In this document: one piece after another, positions 37,080 to 50,493 of the stretch
How positions within the stretch are numbered: the stretch's first letter is position 1
How the letters are laid out: each line of letters opens with the position of its first letter
Origin: Callaeas wilsoni
Taxonomy: Eukaryota > Chordata > Aves > Passeriformes > Callaeidae
NCBI GenBank assembly: GCA_013398955.1
Contig: VWPU01004130.1
Location: 248,001-312,000 of the forward strand
Length of the DNA: 64,000 nucleotides
Direction of reading: 5' to 3'
Notes under the pieces: generated by a model
What the model saw: only the letters and a program-made list of their open reading frames with translations
Databases searched by the model: none
Told to the model about the DNA's origin: nothing
Program-made: the position numbers and the translations under genes

Positions 37080-38449
37080 GCCACCTGTTAGGGAACACCA
37101 CAGCCTGAGGAAGAGCTGAGCTCTTACAGGGTGCTTGACACTACTCCTAATCATGTAAAAATAATGAAAACTATTTTCTGTCCATTTGAGGCACTTGCAA
37201 ATTACCATTCACTGTCATATCTAAGTGCCAAACACTATCAGGCGTACTGACAGGCTTTGAAGGCTTCCAAGATGAGGTGGTATTAATACAAGCCTGTCTC
37301 ACTACAGTACCACAAGAATTATACAGTAGATACTGAAATGTTGGACTCTGTGAGTACAATTTGATTTCTCGCAATTGGTAGGAACAGAGCGTTGGAATGG
37401 AGAGGGAGAGCTGTGACAGGATCATTCAGCTCAGCACCATCGCACCCCTGTGGGGTCATCCAACATAAAGATGTTTTGGGCATGTCCCACAACTCAAGGG
37501 CAGTGGGTGGTACCCCACAACGTCTCCAGGGGTAAGTGGCTGTTCCCAAATGAATGTCTGGCTTTCTGCTGACATGAAATTCAGATGAATCTTGGTCTTA
37601 CAGACCAGATAAAGACACTGTGCTACTGGCCTGTCTGCTTATCTTGTTTCTGTACTGCAAATAGCCAAGGAAGAAAAGCTTCCTGCTTCACATGCACAGG
37701 AAAATGTCTGACACTTCTAGTCACTGCCCAGGGTACCAGAGTTCATGAAAATACAGCACAACCTTTCTAATTCTGCAGGCAGACATCAAGGGGAAATCAA
37801 TACCAGAGGATGGGAACTTGGGACCTGAAGTGGCTGTGCATATCACTGCTGCATGATGGCACCTGAAGGAGGAATGGGGGGAAAAAAGAGAAGGAGAACC
37901 CTGTATTATGGAAGAAAATTCCACATTTTGCCATCTTCGCTCTTACTCAGATCCTGAATCCATGTTCATGTAGTACTAAGTCTTAAGAGGGTTCAAGGAG
38001 CTTGGACTCTTTTTGAGCACACTACACTTGCTTTCGTGCAAGACAAGACTTTCCACTCAGTTTCGGATATGACCAGCTATTGTTGGGAGAGAACTACTTT
38101 GGACCAGGATATAGGAGTAAGAAATGCTATTTTACTTTCTGATAAGGTCAGCAAAACTCAGGTTATAAATCAGTCAAATTATTTGCATTTTTTATTGACT
38201 CCTTAGCTGAATAAATTCAGTGATTCCCTGCTTAAAAGGTATGTGATTCTCTCCCTAGCTTGTGACAAAATTCTGTCAGCAAGCAAGCAGAAGCAAAAAT
38301 CTCCCAGATATTGTCAGTTATTGCAATTTAAACCTGTGAGAGGTAGGGAGATAAGTCCCTAAATATCGGAAAGGCTCCTTCATGAAAGCTCAACGTATGT
38401 GTGATAGAAGTTAAAGGTAAGCAAATACTTCTCAAACAATAATGAAAAC

Positions 38450-38474
38450 GTTGTTGTTGTTGTTGTTGTTTTTT
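38450..38474 (+). repeat. (GTT)n microsatellite
   Basis: About seven GTT units followed by a short T run. It is pure and therefore probably polymorphic in length. On the minus strand it is (CAA or AAC)n and gives a glutamine run in one frame of a chance ORF. Confidence 0.9.
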
Positions 38475-39702
38475 ACCAGACTGAAGTAATTTTAAGACTT
38501 GTTCTATCTTAAGGAGAAATCTGACCAACAGTTTATTGCCAGCAGAGCCACAAAGGGAGATTAAATAATACAAAACAGGGAAAAATAATCCAAAAATTCA
38601 GCTACACAGTGCTTTCACCATCCCCCCCAATAACTGATTAACCATCATACATGGCTTCATCTCTAATATTTCTAATTCCTTTTCCATTTCAAAGCCATGG
38701 AATGGAAGTGTTTTTTCCAGCATCATTTGGATCACCACATAGGTCTAAAAAGCATAAACCTGCAACCCTACTACAATGTGTAGTTGCCTAAAAACATGCA
38801 GAGTAGGTGAAAAACATCACCAGCACAGCCTAGTTATATAATTACTGTATTTTGGACAAATTACTGTGTACAGGATGAAAAGCAATGCATCAGCACACTC
38901 TCCCACTTAAATCAGATCTTAACTAGAAATTACGAAATTTTTTTTCAGGTTTGATGGCTTTTTTTGTGATTTTCTTTTTTCCTATCATTTAATCCAGAGC
39001 ACTATCTTTCAGACATGGCCATCCAATTCAGACATGGTCAAACTACTATTTTAAGTTACCGAATATCCAATGAAACTAAACAGGACAATGAGCAATGAAT
39101 TTCTACTCAGTCCTTAGTGGAAAGCTCTCTCCAAGATGAGCATCACTATTTGCAACACTTAATATTTCAGGCAGATTAAGCAAGAATTGAACACACCTCC
39201 ACACAACCAAAAACTGCTTTTGAGACTGTGCTTAAGTCTCAACTGCTCCAATAGTGCTGTTGGCCTTTTTCATTTTCTGCCTATGAACTTGGGCCAGGAG
39301 CTGGAAGCCTTTCAGATTTTAGAAGCAAAAGCAAAGCGTGTCCACACTGGGCATTGCAATTGATTCTCTTGTGACTATTCCCAAAGATGACTCACACGTT
39401 TCAGTTTGTTCATGCTTTGACAGAGCAGAGCACGAGCAAGCTCCTCCTGGTGATCCACGAGCTGACCTGCGGTGTGCTGCTGGTTGTCATTCTCCCAGTA
39501 AAGCCTCACGTGGGCTGGAGCAGGGCTTCGCGGGGGATCACTTCTCTCCCTGAACACCATCACAACACCCAGGCTCAGAACTCAATGCATCTGCTGGCAA
39601 TCCACTGGCTGCACGTCCAGGGAATGATGCTTTAAGCAAGGGGTCACCAGATGGCCGTTCCTTGTAGCTTAGCTCGACCTTCAGAGAGCACTGCTGTGTC
39701 CT

Positions 39703-39721
39703 GCGCCGCGCGGCACCGCGG
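39703..39721. other. CpG-dense nucleus
   Basis: Six CpG dinucleotides fall within 19 bp (GCGCCGCGCGG and CCGCGG parts) in a window where CpG is otherwise scarce. A few more occur upstream (CTCGACC near 39674, TTCGCGGG near 39528). It is far too short to be a CpG island by usual criteria and no promoter elements or exon are visible beside it. Confidence 0.55.
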
Positions 39722-42700
39722 AGCTCCAAGGCACAGTGTAAGATGCATTAGTAGGTCAAACACTTACTTGGCTGGAGACCGTTGTGGAACTATTCGTTAT
39801 GGCCAATTGGGGCAGATTGCACTGGGCAGGGACGTGCTATAATAAGCACATTAATGCTAAGTGTCACACGCCAAGATCTGACAAAGAGAGGTGAAGAACA
39901 TCAGTTCATACTTCACTCATCTGTTTTTCCTGGGTAACTGCACAAGAGGATTAGAGAGCTTCTGCCCATACTACATCTAACCTGCTGAAAAAGAATCAGA
40001 AACCTCAATTTCCCAGCCCAAAACTCACTCCAAATCCACCCAATCTGATTCAGTTGCAGCCAGAAAAAAATCCTGACTGAACTACATAGGGTTAAGCACT
40101 GGCCAAAATATCAGCAGAAGCAGGAGGCTTGGGTGCTTTGAAACTCTGTTCAACATATGTCTGAAGGATTTTTGGGACTGCACAAAACTGTAGTAAAAGA
40201 AAAGATTGGCAAGGCAGATGTTCGTTGTTTACTGACCCCTGATGAAACCTGCCCTTTCCTTTACCCATTTGAGATGTTCAATAGATACGTTGGTGCTGAT
40301 TTTTAAACCATGTGCTGCCAAAAATCTGGTGTATTTCTACGTCCCTGAGAGTTTGAAAACAAGAAGTACACTAGACTAGTGTGAAAACACACTTCCTTAT
40401 GGCAGGTTTATAAGCTGATCACTGGAAATGAATTTCTTGCAAAGTAACATGTTGAAAACCATGACAGGCTCATTGACAACAAGCAAAGCCCTCACATTTC
40501 TATCTCAGGAAGAGGGTCAGTTTGCAGAGCAGGCACCAAGCGATTGTTTATTGGAGCTTTTGCAGAAAAAAAAAGGAAATTTTGCCTTCCGGGTATTTAT
40601 GTGGAAAAAGCTGATACTGTCACAAACACAAATAACACAAAAACAGGACTGTGAGAACTCCCAAGCACACTCAAGCTTTCCTTTCCACGCCATTTTTCTA
40701 TATGGCTAACATGGCAACCTTGAAGTCTCAGCCAACGTGGTAACACTTCCGACTTTGGAAGAGACCAGCACTTTGCTTTGCTTGATTTTTCCCCACCTGT
40801 CAGGCATGTCTTGTCCAAGAATATTTCCCAAGCAGCTGAAGGGATGGAGGTGCAGACATGACAAACACAATAATGAAGATACTTTCTAGAGCAGCTTCCT
40901 AGAATTGCTGGGGCAGCAGCAAGCGATAACCCTCGGGACTCTCATTCATGGGAAGCCAACACCATGGTGGTCCCAGATGGAGTAACTCAGCATTTCTGAA
41001 GTCACAGGCACTATTTCTATCACACATTCACACCCTGCTTTCATAGTCACACTTGTCCTAGCTTTCACTTACATTTCCAGGTCTTGTGTATGCCAGAAAA
41101 TAACCCCCACACAGGTAGCGTGTAAAGCTGCTGTAAGTGGGCCACAACCTAGGATCTAAAAACCTGCACAGCAAACTGGTATTAAGTGACATCCCATTAG
41201 GGAAAACTCCAGCATCCCATTCACTCTGGAATCAGCCTACTCATGTGAGTACACATATCAACAGCTCAGGTCTCATGCTACAGGACACGCAAGACTCTCA
41301 ACTTCAGAACACAGGTAAGTGTCTGAGTAGCATATCGAGCTCCACAAAGGACCACCAATATTGTTAAACATGGCACACAGCATTCTGTTTTAAGTGGTGT
41401 ATACTGCAGAAAAAGTAGCTTTCTTCAGTAATACTAACTAGATTAAAGGAACTATCATTCCATACATTATGGAAGAGCAGAAGTTGATGAAGAGTGGGTT
41501 TCAAAATCCAGGGTGGTTTTTTAGACTACCAACAAACTCTTTGGCAGGGAAAGCCATTAAACAAAGTTATGGACAAATACAGGACAAATATGCATGGAAT
41601 ACTGAAAAGAGCAGAGGAAATATGATGCGCAGCATCTCTGCAGTAACCTGGCAAAATCTTAGGGTGATGAAGGAAGCAGGAGATATTCCTACAAAAGGAG
41701 TTGCTACAGCATCTTTATTAGCAAACTCTAAACCTGTCTCTGTGTGAAAATCAGAGAGAAATATGGCTTCAGTAGGAATCAAGGACCCTGACTCCATCCT
41801 ACGACTTGAAATCACCGTTCTTCAAGAATAAATCTTTGCTTTGCCCAGTGTGGACCATTTCCTCTAGGATCACAACCTGCAGCAAGTTTTTCTTTTCACA
41901 GAGGCAGAGTAACAAGGGAAGGCTGCAGATACTCCAAGATCCTGAGCACAGGCTTTGGAGACATCAAGTACCTCAGACAAACCTGGCCAGAGGGGTGGTT
42001 GTCAGAGGCAAGGACTCCACGCAAGGCAGCAGACTCACCTCACAATACTGGAGACACCAAAATAATATAGGAAAAATGAAATTAAAGAATCTATACCAAC
42101 AATAACATTTCCAGTAGTCCCACCTCAATACAGCAAGCACAAGTCCCAGCAGGAAAATACTTTGGACAACAGCAAGAAACACCAGGGAGACTTTCCCCCA
42201 TTCCAATCTCAACAGGTTCATCCTTCATACAAGCAGGGGAGCTCCCAGGTTTTTACTGCATCAGCAGGCAGCTACAATACCCAGCCCACTGCTGTCACAT
42301 GCAGGAAGGTTAATTGTAATTACATAAATGAGGTTTCCTGATGAACGCATCTGGGGATCTGCCATTTGGCTCATGCTCTTTCTATTTTACAGGTAAAGCT
42401 AATGAGTACAAAATTAAGCATTTGAGAAACAGATCACTGACAAAGTCCACACCAGGTTCACTGGAGAGCGACATGAGCAAGTTTGGGGAATATTCCTTAT
42501 TCTCTCATATCATCTTTCCTGCTCTTCAACAAATATGAAGGAAATAAGCTACCAAACACCTTTAGCTGTTGTTTTCATTTTATTAATGTATTCCTACTGC
42601 CATTTTCAGTTCCTAGTCAATGTCTTTGATAGCTGACACATCGTTTCTATCACATCTTATTTTGCTGAAGGCATTTTCCAACTCCCTCAAGCCTTTCCAT

Positions 42701-45700
42701 TCCCAGCTACAGCGCATACTTTTGAGATTTGATTAATTTAAATGACCTTTTTTCCCCTAGATCTGCTTTTTAAATTTAATGAGATCCTACAATTATACCT
42801 GTACTTACCAACACCCACAGGGGTTCAGTCCCTTATGGACAGATTGTACCAGCTGAACTAAGGAATGTAACAGAAGAAAGAAGATTTACAGGAAGCCTAA
42901 GTTCATATGAGGGCCATGTTCCTCCTTCCCCTCTGGTAGTGCCCATTAAGTTCAGACTCCCTGTTTATATTTTGGCTTTCTGGCACAGCTGGTGATGGAG
43001 ACAAAAGGCAAGCTACTGAGCCTGAAACTTCACCCCACAAACACCTCTGTTTTCTAAACAACTTATCCCCGAAAGCTGGAAGGTCATACATCCAGCATCA
43101 GGGCCAAAAGCACGGGACTTCCTAACCTGTAAGTTCAGTCTCCTCGCTGGAAACCAGGGACCCCACATCCACCTTCTCTTTCAGCTTCCAAGCCAGCATG
43201 GAACAAGCAAGGGACCAAGCCTTCCCACCCCTCCCAGCTCCACCAGCCTTCCTTGGCAGGCTTGCCTCCCACAGCTTGCTTCTCCAACACCTCCCCACCT
43301 ACTACTCCTATTCCTGCTGGGCTGCAGCCTTTTATAGCAGCTGTTTTTTGATTGGCATTTTTTCACAGATGGGGGAGGCAAATAGGTCCTTCATTAACCC
43401 TTTGCAGGTTGCAGCCAAATGTGTGTGGGGGTTATATGTCATTTTTTTAATGAAGTGCCTTCTGGAACTGAACCCCGCCCTCCTAAACTGTGTAGTTTGG
43501 CACATCTAACTGGAAAGTACAAACAATATCTATTCTTCATCTTATTTATTGTCAGCAAATGAGGCAGTGAAGTGGTTGGGTGAAAAGCCAGAATTCTGAA
43601 CAAACAGTTCCCTTTATCCAAGATAAATTTTAAAGATTAGCAGACTTTGGAAAACAACGCAAGTATTTTGTTTCCGTAGTTCTGTTTGATTTTTATTTTG
43701 CTAAATGAAGTCTAGGATAAACAGGAAGGAAGGAAAGAAACAGCTTGCTTCCCTACTTTCTCCTTCCATGTCCATGGATCCCTAGCCTGTTCGGATCTCT
43801 AAGGTAGCACTCAAGATCTGTTTGCAGGTCCTGCATGCTGGTGGTGTGGGACGGAATCAGCAGCACGTGGGAGCTGCCTGGCTGGCTGACCCATGTCTGG
43901 CTTTGCTGTCTTTTTCTGTCCTTGCTTTGCATGCACTCCTGGCCTAGTGCCCCACAGGAGAAATCAATTTGAGAAGGTTTATTAAAATGAAAAGTTCTCT
44001 GCCCCACAAAGGGCTTTATGGAATTTTGCTGTTGGTGAAACATGAATAAGGTTATAGAGAGAAGTTCTCAAAAGTGAGATTTAAGTGATTTAAACCAGAA
44101 GCATCTAGAAATAATTTTAAAAACAATATTTACTGAGTTTTCCTATTTGTACTGTGGCTGTGAATAACCGGGGATACAGAGCCTACATCTTCACCACTTC
44201 TCAGGGCTTAGATACTTTCTTCACCATTCCTGTTTCAAACGTGAGGGTAGGAACAAAGCCAGATGGGAAATAGGATGGGAACAGGACAAGGTATTCTAGC
44301 TGCTACTTGGGACAGGGAAAGGTGGAGGAGAAATCATCAAGAGTGGCTAGAAAAAACTTCCTACCTCTTCTCAGAACAACCATCTTAGGTGTTCTGCAAC
44401 CATGGGAAAGGGCTGGTTGCTTAACTTACACCTTGAATGAGCTCTGTGGCTATTTCTAGAAGGACACTTGCTTAGCACTTATGTAAGTCATTAACACAAG
44501 TAGACCATGCCACTCAGTTTTGGAGGGAAAACACAGCAAAAAGCATCTAATAAAATATATTAGCTGTCTTCTGCATGATGATATAATACATCAAAAATCT
44601 GATTTTAAACTTTTTGACAAGTTGCCCCAGGCTTTATATCAAAATTAGCCTTGTGCTTCTGCTGCTGAGAGGAAGGAGGAGGGGGGACAGCAGAACACCA
44701 CGCACTAAGGAAATAAGCAACTACATGAAAAAGGTGTTCAAGGAGTAAGTGGCCCCAGTACTCCAATGGTTCCAGGGATTTCTGTGACATACGGTGAAAA
44801 GGCACAAGCTCAATCTGTCCCCTTTCCAAAGTGGTCAAAGCCTTGTGGTTAACACCATGCCAAGACCAAATGGGAAAACCCTGCCAGTGACTAAATATAT
44901 TACCCTGGACTTGGTGCTGTGTTGACTCAGCCACATGGAATATGGACAAACTGGAACTCAGACAGAGTGAGGCTGTGTTTGCTGATATACTGGCAAATTA
45001 ACTTTATATTCATCCACGAGTCCAAACAAAAGGTCTTCCTGCACCACATCATTAAGGGAAACATGCAAGGCACCCCTTCCAAATGTCACCATAAAAAGGA
45101 ATGCACGGGCTAGACCTTCCTGCAAGCAAGGACGCATGGGATGTATGTTTGGACAGGCTTCTGAATGGCCGAAGTTGTGCCTTTTCCAGTGTGCATTTAG
45201 TGCAAACTCTGTGTACTCTCTCATAGGCACAAACGAAAATGTCTCTTCTGGGGGTATCCAGCGCTTTGCACCTTAAAGGTGAAATTACACCAGCAGGCTT
45301 CCATGCCAGCATCCTTGATGATCATGGAAAATGCAGCATCTGCCCAGAAGAAACCAGTACTGGTTCCCTGTTAATGCCATTCTTATTTGTCTTTGAAATC
45401 CTGCTCGTTTTGGTGATTTATGCAGAATAATGAAAAAACCACCAAGATACTGCCTGTGCGCAAGATATAACCACACCTTGGGATTTAGAGAATAAATACT
45501 CTTTCAGTTATGACACTGTCTTACAGTGATGAACCTCTGAATTGGTAGTGCTGCTTTTTTAATTACACTCTGCAGATTGGGAATGGGAGAAGCACTCACT
45601 TCTCCAAGAGCCCGCACCAATGAAGTCTCAAAAAGTGGCTCGATTTTCCTCCCTTGATTTCATTTACTTTCCCAGTGTAATGTCACATTTCCTGGTTTAA

Positions 45701-47194
45701 TCGGGAATAGAAGCACAAACGTCCTGTGAAAGAGCTTGTTCTCTTGAGGCTGCTTTACCTCAGCTTGGTTTATTCAAATAGCTTTGAATAAACATCTGGA
45801 ACAGAAGAGTGCTTTATCCCATCCTAGCATTTGACACCCATCTCTAATAGTGGAGTGGACCATAGTGGAATTAGATCCAAAAAGAATTTATCTGCATTCA
45901 TGAGTGCCGTGTTCAGTGAAACTTCACATCCATAGACAAAATCCACAAATTGTCACTGTGCCCAGACAAGTTACTTGTCATTACGATGATCTGCAAGGCA
46001 TCCATAGAAGGAAATCATTTTGACTGAGCTTCGTTCCTCAAGGACAACGCCAAGGTTAATTTATTTGTTTTTCACTTTGAGTTGGGGGTGGACAGTCCCT
46101 GGAAGAGTAGCAGTGTTTGCCAAATGCGTTTCTGGGAGTATTTGCTCAACAACTGCTCTTCTATTCCACACCTTCCCAAACGTCTCCAGGAATGTAGGCT
46201 GTGTCCATAAGCTCAGTTTGTTCTCAAGGTTTCACTCCACCCAAGTGGTCCCTGGATGAATTTCCCAGGATTTCTGATAGTGAAAATGGGGATAGCTAAA
46301 TGTCAGTGACCAGTGACACGAGAAAGATACTAAGAAATAATAGATACAATATTAGAGAGAAATGCAAACCATCGAGATGGGAAACAAAAACGAAAATCAA
46401 GCAGTAAAACCAAAAAAGCCTCATTTCATTCAGAATGTAGAATCACACTGATGGAAGAAAAAAGTCGTCTCTCCCTTCAAAAACTGCTCTCTGTGATAAA
46501 GGCAAAATATTTATCCTTTCTTCGTGGCTTTTTTTTGTTATGTGAGGTGGTGTCTTGCTGTCTACATAGTCTGCATAGAAGTTTCCTGAGGTCTCCTCAT
46601 CTTTTAGAGACTGTCTGAGCTTTCAAGACAAAATCTGGAGGTCCATATTGAACTTTAGAGCCCATTGAGAAGAGATTTCCAGAACTCTACGCTATATTTT
46701 TGTAAGTAACTCTTCACTATAGTTTTGTTTTAGCTTCTAGGGTTCAGAGACATGGCCATGGGCATATATTAAACAGCCCCAACCATAACTTTGGGATCAA
46801 GCCTTTCTCACAGAGCCACATCCACAGACATTTTTGGCTCTCAGTGAACACCAGGATTAATAACCTCACCTCCTACAGATTATTTCTAAACCAGAGAAGA
46901 AAAATGTGTATTATAAAACCACACTTATTTAAGGGAAGTTGGATTGTAGAAACACTGACTGCACTTTGAACACACTTGTGAATGTCATTGCAAAAAGGAA
47001 AAAGCAAAGGTCCCTCTTAGTAAAATTCAATTTTCTGGGGCTGTAGTTTGGCAATCAGAGACCAGTCAGTGCTTGGGGTAATGTTTTTCCAGTCCTAACT
47101 CAGACTTACAGGGTTTAATGAAGACTGACCAGTATCTTCTGGAGGATAGCACAGTTCAGACATTACATCGACAATGGCAGAAGAAGAAAACCTC

Positions 47195-47213
47195 AAAAAA
47201 AAAAAAGAAAAAG
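47195..47213 (+). repeat. A12 run with GAAAAAGG tail
   Basis: A short A-rich simple sequence; no attached retroelement body. Confidence 0.8.
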
Positions 47214-48290
47214 GTAGATAACAGTAAATTAGGTACAAATACAAGTGCTCTTGTTCAAAAAACCAAGATATTTTATAATACACACATTTAATAAAAAATT
47301 GATATCTTTGCTGGGATATGGTGCTTGTAATCCAAAATAACAATGTCAAAATTCAGCCTCACATGAGATATGCGTGCCCCATATATTTGATCAAATGTGG
47401 GCTTGAACCCAAAACTGTCCTTAAAATTCTGCATGTGTGTTTAGTGGTAAAATGACTTTTTATTGTCAATGTGTGTCATATCCATTTGCATTCTGGCCAG
47501 TCCTCCAGTATTGAGAACCATATGGCTGTTGTTTTTAAACAGGTTGAACTCTTTTCAAAATCCATTATAGGGAGCGTGCTAAAAACCAGCTTTCTGAAAT
47601 GAACAGAGCGTTTATTCAGCCCTGTCTATGTCAGGACTTACACATGTGTAGGGAATTCATGAAACTTCCATCTTCATCAATAACAGCAAATTTTGTCAGG
47701 ACACAAAAGGTGTCTTTAATACTAAGAACATAGAGAGTTCGGATTGAAGTTAAAAGTTACCTGTCTGTTAAAAATGCCTGATTAACAACAAGCAAAAGGA
47801 AACAGAGTTAGGATGGAGATGTGATCCCAAGCTACAGGACTTGAAAGTAATACACATCCCAGTGTTTGGTAATTTCAGAGATGTGAACTTCATTATGACT
47901 TGTGCCTACATTGTCCCATTCAATAGCAATAATAATTACTACTGTTATTTATTATAATAAACCACACATAGCTAACAGTGATATCAGATATCCAAAGTGT
48001 CTCTCCCAAAGAAGAGAATTTCTCAGATGACATTCTCCCTGCCCCAGACATCCTTTCTGTGCTGAGTCACATGACTTCCCAGGGTATCTGACTGGGAACA
48101 GAGCGCCTTGCAGCCTCCCTGATCATTTCTTGATGTATTTCTAGTGTCACACATTCCTGTCCCATTCTTGGAAAGCTAATCCACTACTCCCAGTGTATTA
48201 CAACTGTGGAGTAATCTTTGAAATTATCACTAAATACTACATCTTTCACTACTTAATCCTGGGTTCAAAGATAGGACTGACTTATCAAAA

Positions 48291-48343
48291 TCCTGTTGAT
48301 ATCAATGAGATTGTTTTGCTTAGGGTGAATGCAGAATTTGGCC
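48291..48343. repeat. Probable ancient amniote repeat relic
   Basis: TCCTGTTGATATCAATGAGA, then TTGTTTTGCTTAGGGTGAAT and GCAGAATTTGGCC, follow the layout TCC..TTGACTTCAATGGGA / TTTTGCCTGAGTAAGGACT / GCAGGATTTGGCCC that recurs in turtles, crocodilians and birds. The similarity is partial, so the call is moderate. Confidence 0.45.
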
Positions 48344-48719
48344 ACTATTCATTATTACACCACTTAAGTGGTAAGGTGATTGTTTCCAAACTCTCACTCA
48401 GCATGTGGCCAGGTGACTCAGCTCTTTGCTTTATTTACTTACGTCCTTCTGCAGTTAATTACAAATTGTTGGCCCCAAATCACGACCACAGAAAGAAACA
48501 ACCAGTGCAGCCACAAGGATAGAAAATCATGTTTTACAAGGCTGCCGAAGAGCTAGAAACTCAAGTTTGCTGCGTCCAAACAGTTACAGGGATAAAGAAG
48601 AAAACAAACTCATGCAAACCAGGGAAAACGCATCTTGGGGAAGCCCTGACTTCTTACACCAGGTTACTTTGTGCAATACATTGATGTTAACCTGACACAG
48701 CACATAACTGGGGAACTCA
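48344..48719. other. Gene-free sequence
   Basis: No gene recognised. A 109-codon frame (48193-48522) begins upstream and runs through the repeat relic at 48291, so it is not a credible gene. Confidence 0.6.
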
Positions 48720-49165
48720 AGTTAAATAAATGAAATCAGCTGTCTGACTTCTTTAAGATAAATGATGTTATTACAGCATAATTGTATAACCCCGTATAGC
48801 TTACAGCAGCAAAAGGATGTGTATTTCACATGCCCTACTATAATTACATTCCCATTATAATTTTGCAGTTAGTTGCTATGAGCTCTGGTCATGAAAACAT
48901 GCCAATTTTGTATGGGATTGAAGTCTGCCTAATTTTAGCAAATTGAGAGCTGCACAAAAGAAAAGAGATAAATACTATGTTGTTATTTTTCATTAGAGAA
49001 TTGCTATATTAAGAGGCTGTGATCCAGCTGTGTTTGTTTAAATAAAAGTGTGATTTGAATACCTCCTACAGCTATGTTCCTGCCAATGAATAAAAGATAA
49101 AATGCGGCTCTCGTTGGATGTTAGTCTCCGAGTTCTAGCTGACTCAGTGATTTATTGTTTAACAT
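48720..49165. promoter_or_regulatory. Candidate conserved non-coding element
   Basis: About 450 bp of complex, repeat-free AT-rich DNA. Visible words: ATAATTAC near 48840, TTATAATTTT near 48855, and AGCTGACTCAGTG at 49137-49149, which contains AP-1 TGACTCA and matches ten central bases of the T-MARE (TGCTGACTCAGCA). The even, word-rich texture resembles deeply conserved vertebrate enhancers. No open frame of interest runs through it. The call is inference without alignment. Confidence 0.28.
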
Positions 49166-50420
49166 AAGGAAGTGAAAAGCATGTAGAGCAGACCACACAC
49201 AGGGCTCTTTTGTGTATTGTTTCAAGCCATACCACTAATAGATTTGTTCCACCAAGGCTTGCAGCAATTCAGCTGTGCTAAAATGCTCCACTTAACTGTG
49301 AAAAAAATAATAATAAAATAGTAATTATGTCTCGATGGCAAATGCAGCTTAGACCAACACCACAAGTAGTGTAAACAGGAACTAATACCATTCAAAACTG
49401 TATGTTACCATCATTATGATAATGAAATTAAGCTTTTATTTCCAAAAAACAAGCCCTTAACATACTACTCAGTGTCTGTATAAACACACTGACTTCCTCT
49501 CATAGCCTGATATGACTCTGTAGTTGCTGAGCTAATATCCTTCTAACAATACATATAAATAAATCTACATATAAATACATACACAAAATGTACACTGTAC
49601 TCCAGCAGCCTGAAACTTATTGCAGACAACTTGGAACTCCTTTTGTGTTGGGAGAGCCCTTTACAATGCAAATAAAAAGATGCATATAAATAGTCCTTGC
49701 TTTGTAGCTGCTTGTTTTGTAGGTTCCTTCATGGTAATCTTAGATGGAGGCACATCATTTTCCAGGAGCTGATATGTTTGAATGGATTTCATTATGGGCA
49801 AGTGCAGCAGTGAGTGGCTGTGTGCCAGTCAGAGCTGACTACCGAAGGGCTTGGGTTGTCAAAGGACTCACTCGGGCTGTCGGAGTTCATTTAAATAACA
49901 CAAGCTCCTCCAGTTTGGGCAAAAGAAAAAAAAAGGAAAAAAAAAACCAAAAAGGAAGAAAGGAAAGCAAAGCAGGACTTTTCCAACTGTTATATTTACA
50001 TTGGAATACATGTATAATGTATTGAGAAAGTATATTACATATATACAGTTTCATGCAGTGATCAGTAACTATATTCCAGACCTGGAACAATCTCAGTTAC
50101 AGGCTGACAAGGAGGTACCATGTTCCTTGAATAAAACAGGGCAGAGCGCAGAGTACTGTGCGTGGTCAGCCTGAGACTTGAACTACGTGTTCAGAGAAAA
50201 ATCCTGAATCTGAATCTTGCATTTTAGATGAGAAAATAGGGCTTTGTGCCCAAAATTTATCTACTCTAGGGCAGGACAAAAGCAAGGAGAAAGACCAGAA
50301 ACCCAAGTCTACTCACTGCCCTTTGGGCAAACAGCACAGTCAGCACATTCACCAGAGAACCAACGACTTTCAGCGCACTGCAGGCAAATGCTCCAGTCTC
50401 CTCACTTCCCCACAGAGGAT
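49166..50420. other. Gene-free sequence
   Basis: No gene recognised. It contains an octamer ATGCAAAT at 49666-49673 and a purine tract at 49920-49971. A frame at 49744-50025 runs through the purine tract, giving a lysine-rich chance product. From 50240 the sequence becomes GC-richer. Confidence 0.6.
49920..49971 (+). repeat. A/G purine tract
   Basis: A-rich purine sequence with G interruptions and one CC break near 49947. Simple repeat, no attached element. Confidence 0.8.
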
Positions 50421-50493
50421 GAGCCCTGACCTCCCAGATTCAGCCCTGACCTCCCAGATTCATCCCTGACCTCACGGATTCAGCCCTGACCTG
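50421..50493 (+). repeat. 20-bp minisatellite, about 3.6 copies
   Basis: Unit CAGCCCTGACCTCCCAGATT. Copies at 50421-50440 (first base G instead of C), 50441-50460 (reference), 50461-50480 (three differences) and a partial copy at 50481-50493. The low divergence between the first two units points to recent or ongoing expansion. It lies in a GC-richer patch with a few CpGs downstream (50545-50580). Confidence 0.92.

Larger units (their letters stand above)
37080..48290. other. Long gene-free stretch
   Basis: No gene recognised over about 11 kb. It contains a (GTT)n run at 38450-38474, a GC-richer patch at 39410-39740 with a CpG-dense nucleus at 39703-39721, and A runs near 47195-47206. Several frames lie in a row on the plus strand at 41137-41367, 41469-41747 and 41806-42105, but they are in different phases, lack splice-like joins, and resemble nothing I know. 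44605-45312 has frames on both strands, again without features. No CR1 copies are recognised in this stretch, which is long for avian DNA but not exceptional. Confidence 0.5.

Noticed and set aside
41137..42105. Three consecutive plus-strand frames that could be exons
   Set aside because: They are in different phases, start with unsupported ATGs, lack convincing acceptor/donor pairs and match nothing known.
47930..47960. ATT/TTA-rich stretch as the start of another ancient repeat
   Set aside because: Only low-complexity similarity; the diagnostic blocks that normally follow are missing.
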